A stretch of 46,052 nucleotides of DNA from Hydrogenimonas sp. (GCA_003978765.1 QNYO01000077.1:1-46052); one strand, 5' to 3'; positions 19,866-31,363 are shown, numbered from the stretch's first letter. Program-made: numbers and translations. Notes: a model not told the origin generated them from the letters alone.

Positions 19866-20287
19866 TCAAAATAGGTGCGGGCTTTGCGAACCTCATTCAA
19901 AGGGAAGTGCTCTTCACCCTGAGAGGTTTCAAGAATCACTTCACCATCTTCAAAGCCAAGAAGTTTGCCTTTTACCTTATCACCAGAGCTCAACTTCAGA
20001 TAGACCTTTTCACCCACAGACTTCTCAAAATGTTCTGGTTTTTTCAATGTTCTCTCAACACCAGGCGAGCTGACTTCAAGATAGTACTGCCCACTAACTG
20101 GTGGATAAACATCAAGCATTGGAGAGAGGTCTCGACTAATATCAGCACAGAGGTCAAGATCAACCCCACCCTCTTTGAGAATATAGACACGATAGATTGT
20201 ATGGCCATCTTCATTCGCCACTTCAGTATCGTAAAGTTGTGCACCATGTGCTTCAACAACCATTTTGACTTCAGTTTCTACACTCAT
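19859..20287 (-). CDS. rimP: Ribosome maturation factor RimP
   Basis: YYLEVSSPGVERTLKKPEHF. Confidence 0.94.
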   Translation of the reverse strand: MSVETEVKMVVEAHGAQLYDTEVANEDGHTIYRVYILKEGGVDLDLCADISRDLSPMLDVYPPVSGQYYLEVSSPGVERTLKKPEHFEKSVGEKVYLKLSSGDKVKGKLLGFEDGEVILETSQGEEHFPLNEVRKARTYFEW

Positions 20288-20643
20288 CCCTTTAACTCTT
20301 TCTCAATTTTTGCAAACAGTTCATCCATACGCTTGACACGATCAAGCTCTTTATCAAACTTAAAGTGAAATTTGGGTGATCGGTACCACCCTTCCGCTTT
20401 GAGGCAGTAGGCTTCAAGCCCTTTGGTCACCTTCTTCAACTGTTTGAGAATCTGTCGTTGCTCTGCTTCATCGATCCCTGTCGGATCGAGATAGACATCT
20501 GCATCACTACGCCCTTTACTGCATACCACTTCCGTGACAGTCAGACCACGCAGTCGCTCATCACCGAGCTGAGACAACGCTTCAGGGATCAGCTCACGCA
20601 GAATCGAGTTGGCCCGTTTGCGTTTTATCTCTTCTGGGGTCAT
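20284..20643 (-). CDS. rbfA: Ribosome-binding factor A
   Basis: Small basic ORF between infB and rim[32 protein letters not shown]. Confidence 0.9.
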   Translation of the reverse strand: MTPEEIKRKRANSILRELIPEALSQLGDERLRGLTVTEVVCSKGRSDADVYLDPTGIDEAEQRQILKQLKKVTKGLEAYCLKAEGWYRSPKFHFKFDKELDRVKRMDELFAKIEKELKG

Positions 20644-23360
20644 AGCGTTGCTCTCTCCTCTTTCTCTTCATAGGCTTCAATCACATCACCCACTTTGATG
20701 TCATTGAAGTTTTCAAGCATCATACCACACTCATACCCTTTGCTCACCTCTTTAACATCATCTTTGAAGCGTTTCAATGAGCTGATGCGTGTATCATAGA
20801 TGACGACACCATCACGGATAAGGCGTGCTTTAGCATTACGTCGAATCACACCATCAGTAACAACACATCCAGCAATCGTTCCAACTTTTGCAACAACAAA
20901 TGTTTCACGAACTTCTGCCTGCCCGATACCCTCTTCACTAATAATCGGACTCATCAAGCCACTAAGAAGTGCTTTCACATCATCAATCAAGTCGTAAATA
21001 ATTGAGTAGGTCTTAATCTCAACACCAAGCTGTTTGGCTTTCTGTTTAATGGCTGCTGTCGGACGAACGTTAAAGCCAAGGATAATCGCATTCTCATCCG
21101 CATTTGCCAATGATACGTCACTTTCAGTAATACCACCTACACCTGAGTGGATAATATTAATCTTGACTTCGTCATTTTTAAGCTTCTCAAGGCTTCCTTT
21201 AATCGCTTCAAGCGATCCTTGAACGTCAGCTTTAACAATCACTGGAAGTGACTTAAGTTTACCCTCTGCAATCAGGTTACCAAGCTCATCAAGGGTCACT
21301 TTTGTACTCTTACTTAGCTCTTTTTGGCGTAGATACTCTGCACGCTTCTGTGCCAATTCACGCACCTGCTTATCATTATCCATCGCCACCATAATTTCAC
21401 CAGCGTCTGGAACTTCACCAAGCCCCACAACAACACCTGGATCGCTTGGTCCAAGCTCTTTTACCTGTTTACCCAAGTCATTGATAATGGTTCGGACACG
21501 TCCAAAGGTGCGTCCACAAATCACATGGTCTCCAACACGGAGGGAACCATTTTTCAAAATAACCGTAGCGACTGGTCCACGCCCTTTTTCAAGTGAACTC
21601 TCAATAACAATTGCTTTGGCATGTCGTTTTGGATTGGCTTTAAGCTCCATAATCTCTGCTTGCAGAAGAATTGTCTCCAAGAGATCATCAATACCCAATC
21701 CCGTTTTTGCAGAGACTTCAACAAACTCATAATCCCCACCCCAATCGACTGGCATATATCCAAGCTCTGCAAGCTGTGACTTCACCATATCTGGGTTGGC
21801 TTCAGGTTTATCGATCTTGTTGATGGCAATAATCATTGGAACCTCTGCCGCTTTGGCATGGTTGAGTGCCTCAATGGTTTGTGGTTTCACTCCATCATCA
21901 GCTGCAACAACGATAATAACAATGTCGGTTGCCTGTGCACCACGTGCACGCATCTCTGTAAAGGCTTCGTGACCTGGTGTATCGATAAAGGTAATCTTTT
22001 TACCATCTTTTTCGACCTGATACGCACCCACATGCTGAGTAATACCACCTGCTTCACGCTCTGCCACTTTTGATTGGCGAATTTTATCAAGGAGTGATGT
22101 TTTACCATGGTCAACGTGTCCCATAATGGTAATAACTGGTGGACGCTCTTCAAGGTAATCATCCTCTACAGCATCATAGTTTGAAACATAATCGAGTTCA
22201 TCAAGTGGATTGATTGTCTCAACCTCTACACCAAACTCATCAGCCAAAATCTCAATCTCATCTTTTTCCAAGAAGTCATTCTTGGTTACCATTTTGCCGA
22301 GACCAAAGAGAATCTTAATAACCTCTCCTGTTGTTCGACCAACCTTCTCAGCAAACTCATATACACGACAATCTTCAGGAATTTTGACAACTGATGGTGT
22401 TGTCTCACTCTTTTCGGTACGTCGCTGACGCTTTTTCGGTGCAGTTCTACTCACGCTGCGTTTTCCTTTACTTTGTGTCCCGCGACGACCAATTGGCTGC
22501 TTCGGTCGTGGCTGCTCAGTTTTGAGTGTTGTTGGAGATTTTGGCTCTTCCATACTGCGTAGCTCTTCGCTAAAGTCAGGAAGAACAATCTCTTCAGTCG
22601 TGTAATCAACACTAATATTGCCAATATCACGATCTTCTAAAAGGTTTAGCTTAATACCACTCTCTTTACTACCTGGAGCTGGTGGTGACTTTTTCGCTTT
22701 CTTCTTCGCCTTTTTGGCAGCAATCTTCTCATCAACCGTTGCAATAACACGATTCTCTTTACCGATCTCACTCTTCTTAACGGTTGGTGTCTCAGCTGTT
22801 GGATCAACTTTTGGACGTTTCTTTTTGACAATAAAGATACCACGTCGACGTTTCACAGAGGCTTGACCGAGTGTCTCTTTCTTTTCACTCTTACTGCTCT
22901 CACTCTTCTTTGCAGAAGCCTCAGCTGTTGCCGGCTTCTCTCTCTTTGGCTCTTCTCTCTCTTGCTTAGGTTCAACCTGTTTCTTAGGCTCTACTTTTTG
23001 CACCTTTTGTACCGTCTTTCTCTTCTCTTTTGCCTTCTCAGGCATCTTCTCTTCACCTTTACTCTCTTTACTATCTGTAACTTGAGCCTTAGATGATGCT
23101 TCCACTTTCGGTTGTTTAACCTCTGTTTCGGACACTTTCACACGCTTCACTTCTCTTTTGGGCTCCGGAGATTTTTTGGGAGCGGCTGATGCCGGAAGTG
23201 TCCCTGTCATCACATAATTGACAATATTCTGCGCATCTTCCGGAGAGACTCCGCTTGAAGCTGTTTTGACATCCAGTCCCAACTCCCTGGCTTTTTCTAC
23301 AACTTCTTTGCTTTTAATCCCCAGTTCATCCGCTATTTCATGGATTCGTACTTTACCCAT
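20640..23360 (-). CDS. infB: Translation initiation factor IF-2
   Basis: [32 protein letters not shown]; Lys/Glu-rich N-terminal linker. Confidence 0.97.
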   Translation of the reverse strand: MGKVRIHEIADELGIKSKEVVEKARELGLDVKTASSGVSPEDAQNIVNYVMTGTLPASAAPKKSPEPKREVKRVKVSETEVKQPKVEASSKAQVTDSKESKGEEKMPEKAKEKRKTVQKVQKVEPKKQVEPKQEREEPKREKPATAEASAKKSESSKSEKKETLGQASVKRRRGIFIVKKKRPKVDPTAETPTVKKSEIGKENRVIATVDEKIAAKKAKKKAKKSPPAPGSKESGIKLNLLEDRDIGNISVDYTTEEIVLPDFSEELRSMEEPKSPTTLKTEQPRPKQPIGRRGTQSKGKRSVSRTAPKKRQRRTEKSETTPSVVKIPEDCRVYEFAEKVGRTTGEVIKILFGLGKMVTKNDFLEKDEIEILADEFGVEVETINPLDELDYVSNYDAVEDDYLEERPPVITIMGHVDHGKTSLLDKIRQSKVAEREAGGITQHVGAYQVEKDGKKITFIDTPGHEAFTEMRARGAQATDIVIIVVAADDGVKPQTIEALNHAKAAEVPMIIAINKIDKPEANPDMVKSQLAELGYMPVDWGGDYEFVEVSAKTGLGIDDLLETILLQAEIMELKANPKRHAKAIVIESSLEKGRGPVATVILKNGSLRVGDHVICGRTFGRVRTIINDLGKQVKELGPSDPGVVVGLGEVPDAGEIMVAMDNDKQVRELAQKRAEYLRQKELSKSTKVTLDELGNLIAEGKLKSLPVIVKADVQGSLEAIKGSLEKLKNDEVKINIIHSGVGGITESDVSLANADENAIILGFNVRPTAAIKQKAKQLGVEIKTYSIIYDLIDDVKALLSGLMSPIISEEGIGQAEVRETFVVAKVGTIAGCVVTDGVIRRNAKARLIRDGVVIYDTRISSLKRFKDDVKEVSKGYECGMMLENFNDIKVGDVIEAYEEKEERATL

Positions 23361-23598
23361 TCGCTACCATCTCCTTAATATGTTCGCCCAATTCGATCGT
23401 TAGATATGTTTTATTCTTACACTGCTTTGCGAGCCGTTTGGCAAGCTTTTTATCATGGATACAGCTATGACAGAGGTAAAAGCTTCTGCCATGCCCTTGA
23501 AATGGTTGTATCTGATTGTTTTGACACTGAAGCCGTATAAGCTGAGCCTGCAAGAAGCGGCCGCGGCAATTAATGCACATTCTAACCGGATCGGACAT
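23353..23598 (-). CDS. YlxR family (DUF448) RNA-binding protein
   Basis: [18 protein letters not shown] upstream of infB. Confidence 0.88.
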   Translation of the reverse strand: MSDPVRMCINCRGRFLQAQLIRLQCQNNQIQPFQGHGRSFYLCHSCIHDKKLAKRLAKQCKNKTYLTIELGEHIKEMVANG

Positions 23599-23607
23599 AA
23601 TTGTGCA

Positions 23608-23613
23608 ATTATA
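23608..23613 (-). promoter_or_regulatory. Candidate extended -10 for the ylxR-infB operon
   Basis: Minus-strand TTTTGGTATAATTGCACAATTATG; TATAAT only 9 nt before the ATG. Confidence 0.5.
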
Positions 23614-23619
23614 CCAAAA

Positions 23620-24501
23620 TTAATCTCTAAACAGAACCCCATCGTTATCGAAGTCATAAATTGCACAACGAAATGATGGGAAACGTGCTTGAAATTTTTC
23701 CAAAAGCCGCCTTGCATCCTCTTTATATGTCATATTAAAAAAGGTTGATCCACTACCAGATAGTGTCGTCATCAAGACATTATTTTCAATGGCAAGCTTT
23801 TGCACCTCAAAGAGTTCTGGAAGATTTTTCATACGTGCGATCTGATGAAATCGATCCCGTGCAGCAATACGAAGCATCTCCCAGGACTCATTAAAAAAAC
23901 AGGCCGTTAAGAGTGAAGAGTGACCAACATTATAGATAGCATCCTCTTTACGGTAACTCTTTGGCAATGTTGTCCGTGATTGTGCTGTAGAGATCGGCTT
24001 ATCTGGAATCACAACAACTGCTTTAAGATACCCTGGAATTCTCTTCTTCTGACTATAGACTTTACGATTTTCAACAACCGCCACATTAAAGCCACCCATC
24101 ACCGCTGGGGTAATATTGTCTGGGTGATGTTCATAGTGGAGTGCAAGATTGAGAAGTTTTCTTTTCGTAATATTAACCCCTGCAGCACTATAGGCTGATG
24201 CAATGGCACTCACAATCACCGCTGATGAACTTCCTAAGCCCCGTGATAACGGTATCTGATTATAAAACTTAAACCGAAAAGTTCCCCGTTTACCTGTGAG
24301 GTGACGATAGTGGTCATTAAAGATATTGATAAAGAGATTATTCCCTTTGAGGCGTGGGTTATTTGCGCCCTCCCCTTTAATCGACACACTAAAAAATTTG
24401 GAAGGCATAATATGTACACGGTTGCGTAGCGACAACGAGAGTCCGAGCGTATCAAACCCGGGTCCTAAGTTGGCACTGGTGGCAGGTACACTAATAATCA
24501 C
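23620..24501 (-). CDS. thrB: Homoserine kinase (GHMP family)
   Basis: [38 protein letters not shown]. Confidence 0.95.
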   Translation of the reverse strand: MIISVPATSANLGPGFDTLGLSLSLRNRVHIMPSKFFSVSIKGEGANNPRLKGNNLFINIFNDHYRHLTGKRGTFRFKFYNQIPLSRGLGSSSAVIVSAIASAYSAAGVNITKRKLLNLALHYEHHPDNITPAVMGGFNVAVVENRKVYSQKKRIPGYLKAVVVIPDKPISTAQSRTTLPKSYRKEDAIYNVGHSSLLTACFFNESWEMLRIAARDRFHQIARMKNLPELFEVQKLAIENNVLMTTLSGSGSTFFNMTYKEDARRLLEKFQARFPSFRCAIYDFDNDGVLFRD

Positions 24502-24573
24502 TCGCCTCTCCTCAAAAAAGTTGGCGCTATTTTAGACTATCTTTGCTTAGAAGCCGATATTGCCATCTAAAAA

Positions 24574-25053
24574 TTATACGGCTGGAAGAATATAGAGAGG
24601 TTCTGAGGCTTCATCAAAGAGTGTATCGTCAAGTTTTTCAGGAAGTACAAAGTTATTGGAGTAGGCTTGACACCCTTGCTCAATTACAATCTCTTCACCA
24701 CGTTTGACAAAACAGCTTTTACCGACCGCTTTAATAGGCTGATGCCCATTAAAAGCAAAAGCATCGGTCGCATAGAGTGGAATATCACAAGCAATTGACA
24801 AAGTTTTTGCCATGACATAGGTCACTTTAATCGCCATAAAGCTTCCTGGCCCTTTGGCATAGTAGAGTGCCTTGAGATGATATCGCTGCCGAATATCTGA
24901 TAAAACTGCTGGCAATGCACGGGAGGTTTTCTCCTCTTTTTCATAGAGATCTACCAACTTTTTATCCACATAGACACCCACACGTAGTGGAGATGTCACT
25001 CCAATAATCAAAATTTCAGCATCCAATATCGACTTAGGCAAAGCTTCTTGCAA
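24574..25053 (-). CDS. tsaB: TsaB-like tRNA t6A biosynthesis protein (short form)
   Basis: YYAKGPGSFMAIKVTYVMAKTLS matches the TsaB GPGSFTGLR region; located between thrB and lpxC. Confidence 0.7.
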   Translation of the reverse strand: MQEALPKSILDAEILIIGVTSPLRVGVYVDKKLVDLYEKEEKTSRALPAVLSDIRQRYHLKALYYAKGPGSFMAIKVTYVMAKTLSIACDIPLYATDAFAFNGHQPIKAVGKSCFVKRGEEIVIEQGCQAYSNNFVLPEKLDDTLFDEASEPLYILPAV

Positions 25054-25921
25054 AATCGAGACTCTCCTCTACTTCAAGCGTTACGACCTCATAAGCACTC
25101 TCATCGGCAAGCAGTGCCACTGTCAGCTGATGGTTGAGATCATGGCTTCCAGCGAATGCTTCATAGGCACCAAGAATTGGACGACCAAGCAGTTTCATAT
25201 CGCCCATGGCATCCAAAATTTTATGGCGTACAAACTCATCTTCAAAACGAAGCCCTTCAGGGTTCAAGACTTTTGTATCATCCAAGACTATCGCATTCTC
25301 AAGACTTCCACCCAGTGCAAGATTTTTACTACGCAAATACTGCACCTCTTTAAGAAAACCAAAGGTTCTTGCACGTGCAATCTCTTCAATAAAGGCACTC
25401 TTAGAGAAGATAAAATGACGATGCTGTTCTGCAATGACAGGATGGTCAAAGCGAATCAAAAAATCGAAACTTGCCGTATCTGATGGTTTTAGTGAGACAT
25501 ACTTCTCTCCGGCTCGGACTGTCACCTCTTTTTTAATCCGTAAAATCTCTTTACCAGCATCCTGCTCTTCAATCCCAGCCTCATCCAACATCATACAAAA
25601 ACTTGCCGCACTTCCATCCATAATCGGCATCTCACCATCATCAAGAATGACCCGCATATTATCGATACCATAAGCATAGACAGCCGAGAGGAAATGCTCA
25701 ATGGTTGAGACATTGGCACCATCTTTTCCAATAACTGTCGCCATCTGTGTATCTACAACATACTTTGGATGGAGTGGGATGGTCACACCCATATCTTCAC
25801 GATAGAAGATAATTCCACTTCCTGTTTCAAGAGGTTCAAGACGTAAATGGACGGGTTTTCCTTTATGTAATCCAATGCCAACACTCTCTACGGGTTTAGC
25901 AATTGTTCGCTGTTTTATCAT
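25034..25921 (-). CDS. lpxC: UDP-3-O-acyl-N-acetylglucosamine deacetylase
   Basis: IKQRTIAKPVESVGIGLHKGKPV; STIEHFLSAVYAYGIDN; RHKILDAMGDMKLLG. Confidence 0.96.
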   Translation of the reverse strand: MIKQRTIAKPVESVGIGLHKGKPVHLRLEPLETGSGIIFYREDMGVTIPLHPKYVVDTQMATVIGKDGANVSTIEHFLSAVYAYGIDNMRVILDDGEMPIMDGSAASFCMMLDEAGIEEQDAGKEILRIKKEVTVRAGEKYVSLKPSDTASFDFLIRFDHPVIAEQHRHFIFSKSAFIEEIARARTFGFLKEVQYLRSKNLALGGSLENAIVLDDTKVLNPEGLRFEDEFVRHKILDAMGDMKLLGRPILGAYEAFAGSHDLNHQLTVALLADESAYEVVTLEVEESLDFARSFA

Positions 25922-26011
25922 AGTTTCATCCTCTTCCAGCTCTACTGAGAGCTTTCCATGCAGATAACTCCGCACACATTACTTTATATTACCATAAAGC
26001 GTGTTAAAGAT

Positions 26012-26027
26012 AAAGGGGAGTCCCTTT
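26012..26027 (-). terminator. Stem-loop terminator downstream of the M23 peptidase gene
   Basis: AAAGGG / CCCTTT stem overlapping the stop region, followed on the minus strand by ATCTTT. Confidence 0.5.
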
Positions 26028-27405
26028 AATGATTTTCACGTCGATCGATCATTCTTCGCGCCATCTCAAAAACATTGGTGATATTGTCTTTGATCCAGTG
26101 GGCATCCATCCACTCGATAGGACGTACCTCAACACCCTGAACCAATACACCAAAATGGAGGTGATCTCCAAGGGCAAGACCTGTTCGTCCTGTTTTTGCT
26201 ATCACCTCTTTTTTCATGACGGTATCACCCTCTGCAACATAGAGGGTTGAGCAGTGGCCATAGAGCGTATAGAGTCCTAAACCATGATCAATGAGTGGCA
26301 TATTGCCGTAAATACCATTGTCTCCAGCAAAGACAACACGACCTGGGTTGGAAGATCGCACCTGTGCCATCTTGACACTTGCTAAATCAAGTCCCAAATG
26401 GTACGATTCACTGACATGTTTTCCATCATAGTAATAGAAGCGATGATCCCCAAAGCTGGCAACCTTTTTTCCATTTTTAAGAGGGTAGAAGGGTTTCACA
26501 CTCCAACTATGAATCAATTGATCTGAAACATTTTCACTCAATTTATGAATCAATGCCTCATTCTTGGCACGAATCTCTTCATTGATAATCTTAAACCGTT
26601 CAAGAGGATCAGAGATATTGGCTGTCTCATCGAACTGACTTGCAAGATCGGCAATTTTCCCTTGTAAGAAACGATCTTTCAGTGTAATATTTGAACGGCG
26701 ATAGCGATAATTCTTTAAATAGAGTGGAATATGGACCTTTGTCACATTGTTTGCCAAGTCAGTCGCTTCAACCCATGCCCTAAATGTTGACTCTGTCACA
26801 GGCCAAGCAATCAATGCCGCATAGTACCCTGGCTTATAAAAGGGTTCTGCTTTAAATGTCTTTCCAAAGTTCGTATGGATTACAACATCTTTTAGATGCT
26901 CATCTTTGGCACTAAAGACAACAAGCGCACTACCCCCCTGCGTAATTTTATAAGAGTTGGCAAGTATATAAGCAGATGGTTTGACAGCATCAATGGTAAG
27001 TTGAACCGTTTTGGTCGCATGGTTGCCTTTAAAAAGATTCCAACGACTTGCATCGGTTGTCTCAACACGCATCATTGCATGCGTCGCTCGCCTATCCCAT
27101 CCAGCACGAGGGAGTGAAACAGGCACCTCAACCGACTTCATCGGACTCTCAAACTCCGACTCAGCCACAACAAAGTCACTCTTGCCATCATTCAATATCA
27201 CCCGATAGTGTCGGATACCACTATCATCTTTAAGCACAACATTAATCGGTTTTTTTAGGTTCCAATAGAGTCGATCTGCAACTTCAATGGTTGGTGCATT
27301 TCTCTCAAACATTGGTGAGTTGGCCAGATAGATTGCACCACCAATAATAATCAAAAAAATAGCAAGCAGTAATGTTGTTCCAGCACTACTCTTTTTTCTT
27401 CTCAT
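26026..27405 (-). CDS. M23 family metallopeptidase (membrane-anchored)
   Basis: N-terminal TM; HLGLDLA, GLYTLYGHCSTL, TGLALGDHLHFGV. Confidence 0.9.
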   Translation of the reverse strand: MRRKKSSAGTTLLLAIFLIIIGGAIYLANSPMFERNAPTIEVADRLYWNLKKPINVVLKDDSGIRHYRVILNDGKSDFVVAESEFESPMKSVEVPVSLPRAGWDRRATHAMMRVETTDASRWNLFKGNHATKTVQLTIDAVKPSAYILANSYKITQGGSALVVFSAKDEHLKDVVIHTNFGKTFKAEPFYKPGYYAALIAWPVTESTFRAWVEATDLANNVTKVHIPLYLKNYRYRRSNITLKDRFLQGKIADLASQFDETANISDPLERFKIINEEIRAKNEALIHKLSENVSDQLIHSWSVKPFYPLKNGKKVASFGDHRFYYYDGKHVSESYHLGLDLASVKMAQVRSSNPGRVVFAGDNGIYGNMPLIDHGLGLYTLYGHCSTLYVAEGDTVMKKEVIAKTGRTGLALGDHLHFGVLVQGVEVRPIEWMDAHWIKDNITNVFEMARRMIDRRENH

Positions 27406-28361
27406 AATCTTAACTCCCCTTCAATCATTTTCAATAATTTCTCTACAAGTTGGTCACGATCCATATCACTCACTGAAAAACCTGCTGCATGTTTATGCCC
27501 ACCACCGCCAAAAGCAATTGCTATTTGACTCACATCCACATGGCTTTTAGAGCGAAGTGAAACTTTCAATCCACCATAAGGCTCTTCACGAACCAAAAAG
27601 CCAACCTCAACAGTCGTCAACGATCTTGCATAGTTGACCATATCATCGGTTTCATTAACTGTTGCACCCGACTCTCGTAACATCTGTTGGGTCACATCAA
27701 GCCCTGCCACACGCCCTTGTAGATAGAGTGTTAAGGTCTCTAAAACGCGTGGAAGAAGTCTCAATTTACTCAGTGGCTGATTCTCTTTGAGCATGCGTGC
27801 TGTCCATACGGGATCAGCACCCAACGCTACAAGTGCTTTGGCAAAATCAAAAACCCTTTCAGAGACCCCTTCATAACTAAAGAAGCCTGTATCACTCAAT
27901 AGTGCTGCATAAAAATTGATCGCTGCATTTTTTGGAGTCGGCCAACCTGCCTCCGTCACCAGTTTAAAAGCAGTTTCCGATGCAGAAGCAAAGTGCGGCT
28001 CGATAAGATTGATCTGACCATAGTGTGTATTACTTTGATGATGGTCAATATTGATCAGTGGAACATTTTCTAAAGGTTCTATCCCCAATCGATCAAAACT
28101 TCCACAATCGACACTAATCACAAGATCAGTTTTTGGATGAAGTTGGTGCTTGATTTTATCAAATCCTGGCAAAAATGCTAAAGCTTGTGGCAGTGGCTGA
28201 CTCATAATCACCAGATGGACACGTTTGCCCAAACCTTTGAGAGTCCACCACAATCCAAGACCTGTTCCTAATGCATCAGCATCAGGATTGATATGACCTA
28301 TAATTGTAATATGGCGTGCAGATTCTATCGCCGTTTTTGCTTCTTGATACTCTTTTTTCAT
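27402..28361 (-). CDS. DHH/DHHA1 phosphoesterase (NrnA-like)
   Basis: GHINPDADALGTGLGL, NIDHHQSN, FGGGGHKHAAGF. Confidence 0.9.
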   Translation of the reverse strand: MKKEYQEAKTAIESARHITIIGHINPDADALGTGLGLWWTLKGLGKRVHLVIMSQPLPQALAFLPGFDKIKHQLHPKTDLVISVDCGSFDRLGIEPLENVPLINIDHHQSNTHYGQINLIEPHFASASETAFKLVTEAGWPTPKNAAINFYAALLSDTGFFSYEGVSERVFDFAKALVALGADPVWTARMLKENQPLSKLRLLPRVLETLTLYLQGRVAGLDVTQQMLRESGATVNETDDMVNYARSLTTVEVGFLVREEPYGGLKVSLRSKSHVDVSQIAIAFGGGGHKHAAGFSVSDMDRDQLVEKLLKMIEGELRL

Positions 28362-28385
28362 GGAACGATTTTATCCTAATTCTGC

Positions 28386-29441
28386 TCAAAGCCCTCTTTT
28401 ACTTTTATAAACAAAAGCCAACACTTCTGCAACTGCATGATAAAACTGTTCTGGGATCTCCTGCTCTACCTCGACACGCTTATAAAGTTCACGTGCAAGA
28501 GGAGGATTTTCAACAATTTGGATGTAGTGTTCACGTGCAATCTCTCTAATTTTCAATGCAATAAGGTCTGTCCCTTTTGCAATCACTTTCGGAGCACGGC
28601 TCTCTCCCTCTTTATATTGCAAAGCCACAGCAAAGTGGGTCGGGTTCGTAATGACCACATCCGCTTTTGGAACCTCAGCCAACATCCGCTTACGTGCCAT
28701 CTGGGTCTGAATCTGACGAATCTTAGCCTTCACTTCCGGATTACCATCAAGCTGTTTCATCTCATCTTTAATCTCTTGCTTCGACATGCGAAGCTCTTTA
28801 AAGTAGTTGTATCGAACAAAAAGCAGATCGATCAGAGCCAAGATCATCAGAAGCACCAGCATCAATCCTGCAAGAAGCATGGCACGATTTGCCAACCAAA
28901 CCATCTGTTGGGCCAATGGTGCATGGGCAACAGAGACCAACTCTTTAATAAAACCTAAAAAGACAGCAAACGCCACACCAAAGACAGCCGAAACTTTAAA
29001 GGTGATCTTGAAACTTTCAATCAACTTTTTGACAGAAAAGAGATTTTTTGCCCCCTTAATGGGGTCAATCTTTTTAAGATCCGGTACTAGAGGTTTGGTA
29101 GTGAAGATAAAGCCAAACTGCATCCATGCTGCTAACATACCAGCAATAGCAACAGGGATTGCAAGGGGTAAGATCATTAGTAACACTTGACCAATCGTAT
29201 AGAGGACAATATCTGTTAAAAGAGCAGGGGTAATAGAGACCCCTGTAAAATTAATATAGTATCGGTAGACGGCTTCAAGACGATCAAAGATCCAACCTGT
29301 TAATGCAATAAAAGCGATTACCGCAACAAGCAGTGTAATAAAACCGGAGGTGTCCATACTTTTAGGGACATTTCCCTCCTTTTTGGCATCTGCAATCTTT
29401 TTTGGGGTCGGTTCTTCCGTCTTCTCTAAATCATCCGCCAT
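28386..29441 (-). CDS. flhB: Flagellar export apparatus protein FlhB
   Basis: DLEKTEEPTPKKIADAKKEGNVPKS; autocleavage motif ITNPTHFAVALQY. Confidence 0.96.
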   Translation of the reverse strand: MADDLEKTEEPTPKKIADAKKEGNVPKSMDTSGFITLLVAVIAFIALTGWIFDRLEAVYRYYINFTGVSITPALLTDIVLYTIGQVLLMILPLAIPVAIAGMLAAWMQFGFIFTTKPLVPDLKKIDPIKGAKNLFSVKKLIESFKITFKVSAVFGVAFAVFLGFIKELVSVAHAPLAQQMVWLANRAMLLAGLMLVLLMILALIDLLFVRYNYFKELRMSKQEIKDEMKQLDGNPEVKAKIRQIQTQMARKRMLAEVPKADVVITNPTHFAVALQYKEGESRAPKVIAKGTDLIALKIREIAREHYIQIVENPPLARELYKRVEVEQEIPEQFYHAVAEVLAFVYKSKRGL

Positions 29442-29465
29442 CGATCTATGCCACCACTCTCAGCA

Positions 29466-30287
29466 TCACGTCACAATCTTCATTGAAAGATCGATCCAGC
29501 GTGACTGATGGATAATACTTCCTGAACTGATCGCATCCACACCTGTCATGGCAACATCACGAATATTTTCAAGTGTAATGTTACCACTTGCTTCAAGAAG
29601 TACCCCTGGATAGTTCTCATTACGGTAACGTACGACCTCTTTAATATCAGGGATACTCATATTGTCGCACATCACAATATCAGCCCCTACATTCATCGCT
29701 TTCACTGCCGACTCAATTGTTTCACACTCTATCTCAATTTTTGTCGTAAAAGGGATCTTCCTTCTTGCACGAGCAATGAATGCATCAAGATCATCAATAA
29801 GACTCATATGGGTATCTTTAAGCATCAAAGCATCATCTAGTCCCATACGGTGATTGACTGCTCCACCAACCCGTACCGCATATTTCTCAAAACTACGTAG
29901 CATGGGGCGTGTTTTACGGGTATCAAGAAGGAGTACATTGGTACCTTCAAGCGCTTTGATATATCTTCGTACATGGGTTGCAATGGAGCTGGCATGCAAA
30001 AGCATATTTAAGAGTGTACGCTCTGCTGCCAAGAGGTCGGCAGCATCACCGATAATCTTGACAATCACATCACCCTTTTGAAACGCTTCTCCATCCCGTT
30101 TTAGCCAATAGAGATCCAACTGACAAAACTCTGCCAAAGCTTCCAAGTAGGGCTCACCTGCCACCACACCATCGCTTTTCGCAATGACTTGTGCTGTTGC
30201 CTCCTTCTTGGGAGCCACCCGTCCAAACAGATCACCACGCCCGATATCTTCGAGCAAAACCTCTTTGACAAACTCTTGAATGATCAT
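29466..30287 (-). CDS. nadC: Nicotinate-nucleotide pyrophosphorylase
   Basis: EDIGRGDLF; LLDTRKTRPMLR; ERTLLNMLLHASSIAT; LLEASGNITLENI. Confidence 0.95.
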   Translation of the reverse strand: MIIQEFVKEVLLEDIGRGDLFGRVAPKKEATAQVIAKSDGVVAGEPYLEALAEFCQLDLYWLKRDGEAFQKGDVIVKIIGDAADLLAAERTLLNMLLHASSIATHVRRYIKALEGTNVLLLDTRKTRPMLRSFEKYAVRVGGAVNHRMGLDDALMLKDTHMSLIDDLDAFIARARRKIPFTTKIEIECETIESAVKAMNVGADIVMCDNMSIPDIKEVVRYRNENYPGVLLEASGNITLENIRDVAMTGVDAISSGSIIHQSRWIDLSMKIVT

Positions 30288-31291
30288 AGCGCCAACATTC
30301 TTTCAAGAGCCACACTGGCCCATTTTCTAGTATTTTCATCAACAAAGATCTCATTCACTACCTCACCTTTCTCAATCTCTTTGAGGGTTCGGTAAACATC
30401 TTCGAGTGTTGTCTCATTCATGGTTGGGCACTCCGGTTTGGTTGAAGAGAGTACATAGATATTCTTATCACGCATACGGTGAACAAGGTTATACTCCGTT
30501 CCAACAGCCACCTTTTGATCTTCAGGCAACTCATTGACATATTTAATCAGTTGACTTGTTGAACCACAAAAATCGCTCACTGCAACAACAGCTGGATCAC
30601 ACTCTGGGTGCACTGCAATTTTAATGCCTGGATAGCGTTTGCGGTAAAACTTCACATCATCGACCGTGAAGAGCTGATGAACTGAGCAGAATCCATCATA
30701 GCAGATGATATCGGCTTCATTCGGGTCTTTCCCATCACCAATCACACACGACTTAAGCCCCATCATATTGGCCACATTTTGTCCCAAACATCGGTCAGGG
30801 ACAAAAAGAATCTTTTTACCACTAGCAAGCCCTTTTTCGATAATTTTATAGGCATTTGAGCTAGTACAGACCATACCACCCATCTCACCAACTTTGGCCT
30901 TCACTTCAGCACTTGAGTTAATATAGGTGATTGGTAGAATATCCTCTTTTTTTATTCCTGCCTTTTCCATAAAGGCAACCGACTCATCATAGTAGGTACT
31001 ATCGATCATACGTGCCATTGCACAGCAGGCGATTTTAGGCATTGCCACACGCTTTTCAGGTGCAATGACCTTAACACTCTGCCCCATAAAGCCGACACCG
31101 CAAAAGACAACCCATTCGTTATCATCTGCTTTACATCTGCGTGCAAGTTCAAGGCTATCCCCTGTAATATCAGCCAATTCAAAAACCTCATCACGCTGAT
31201 AGTAGTGTGCCACCAATGTCACTGGTAACTTTTCTTTCAATTCAAGAATCTTCTCTTTCAATTCATTCTGTTCCAAAGTGATATCCTTCAT
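30284..31291 (-). CDS. nadA: Quinolinate synthase
   Basis: VAHYYQRDEVFELAD; GVGFMGQSVKVIAPEK; VHPECDP. Confidence 0.96.
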   Translation of the reverse strand: MKDITLEQNELKEKILELKEKLPVTLVAHYYQRDEVFELADITGDSLELARRCKADDNEWVVFCGVGFMGQSVKVIAPEKRVAMPKIACCAMARMIDSTYYDESVAFMEKAGIKKEDILPITYINSSAEVKAKVGEMGGMVCTSSNAYKIIEKGLASGKKILFVPDRCLGQNVANMMGLKSCVIGDGKDPNEADIICYDGFCSVHQLFTVDDVKFYRKRYPGIKIAVHPECDPAVVAVSDFCGSTSQLIKYVNELPEDQKVAVGTEYNLVHRMRDKNIYVLSSTKPECPTMNETTLEDVYRTLKEIEKGEVVNEIFVDENTRKWASVALERMLAL

Positions 31292-31324
31292 AGCGTTTTA
31301 ATAGCGTTATAACCATTTTTACTC

Positions 31325-31330
31325 TATAAT
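31325..31330 (+). promoter_or_regulatory. Candidate -10 (TATAAT) for plsY-folB
   Basis: CTCTATAATTGG, ~34 nt upstream of the plsY ATG. Confidence 0.55.
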
Positions 31331-31363
31331 TGGCCCTAATTTTACCATAAAGAGAAGAGCCCT

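Noticed and set aside
22210-23403. Several ORFs opposite the infB N-terminal region on both frames
   Set aside because: By-products of the repetitive Lys/Glu-rich codons of the IF-2 linker; no family similarity.
23400-23717. 105-aa ORF overlapping the ylxR/thrB junction
   Set aside because: Alternative frame over two better-supported genes, and overlaps the candidate infB operon promoter.
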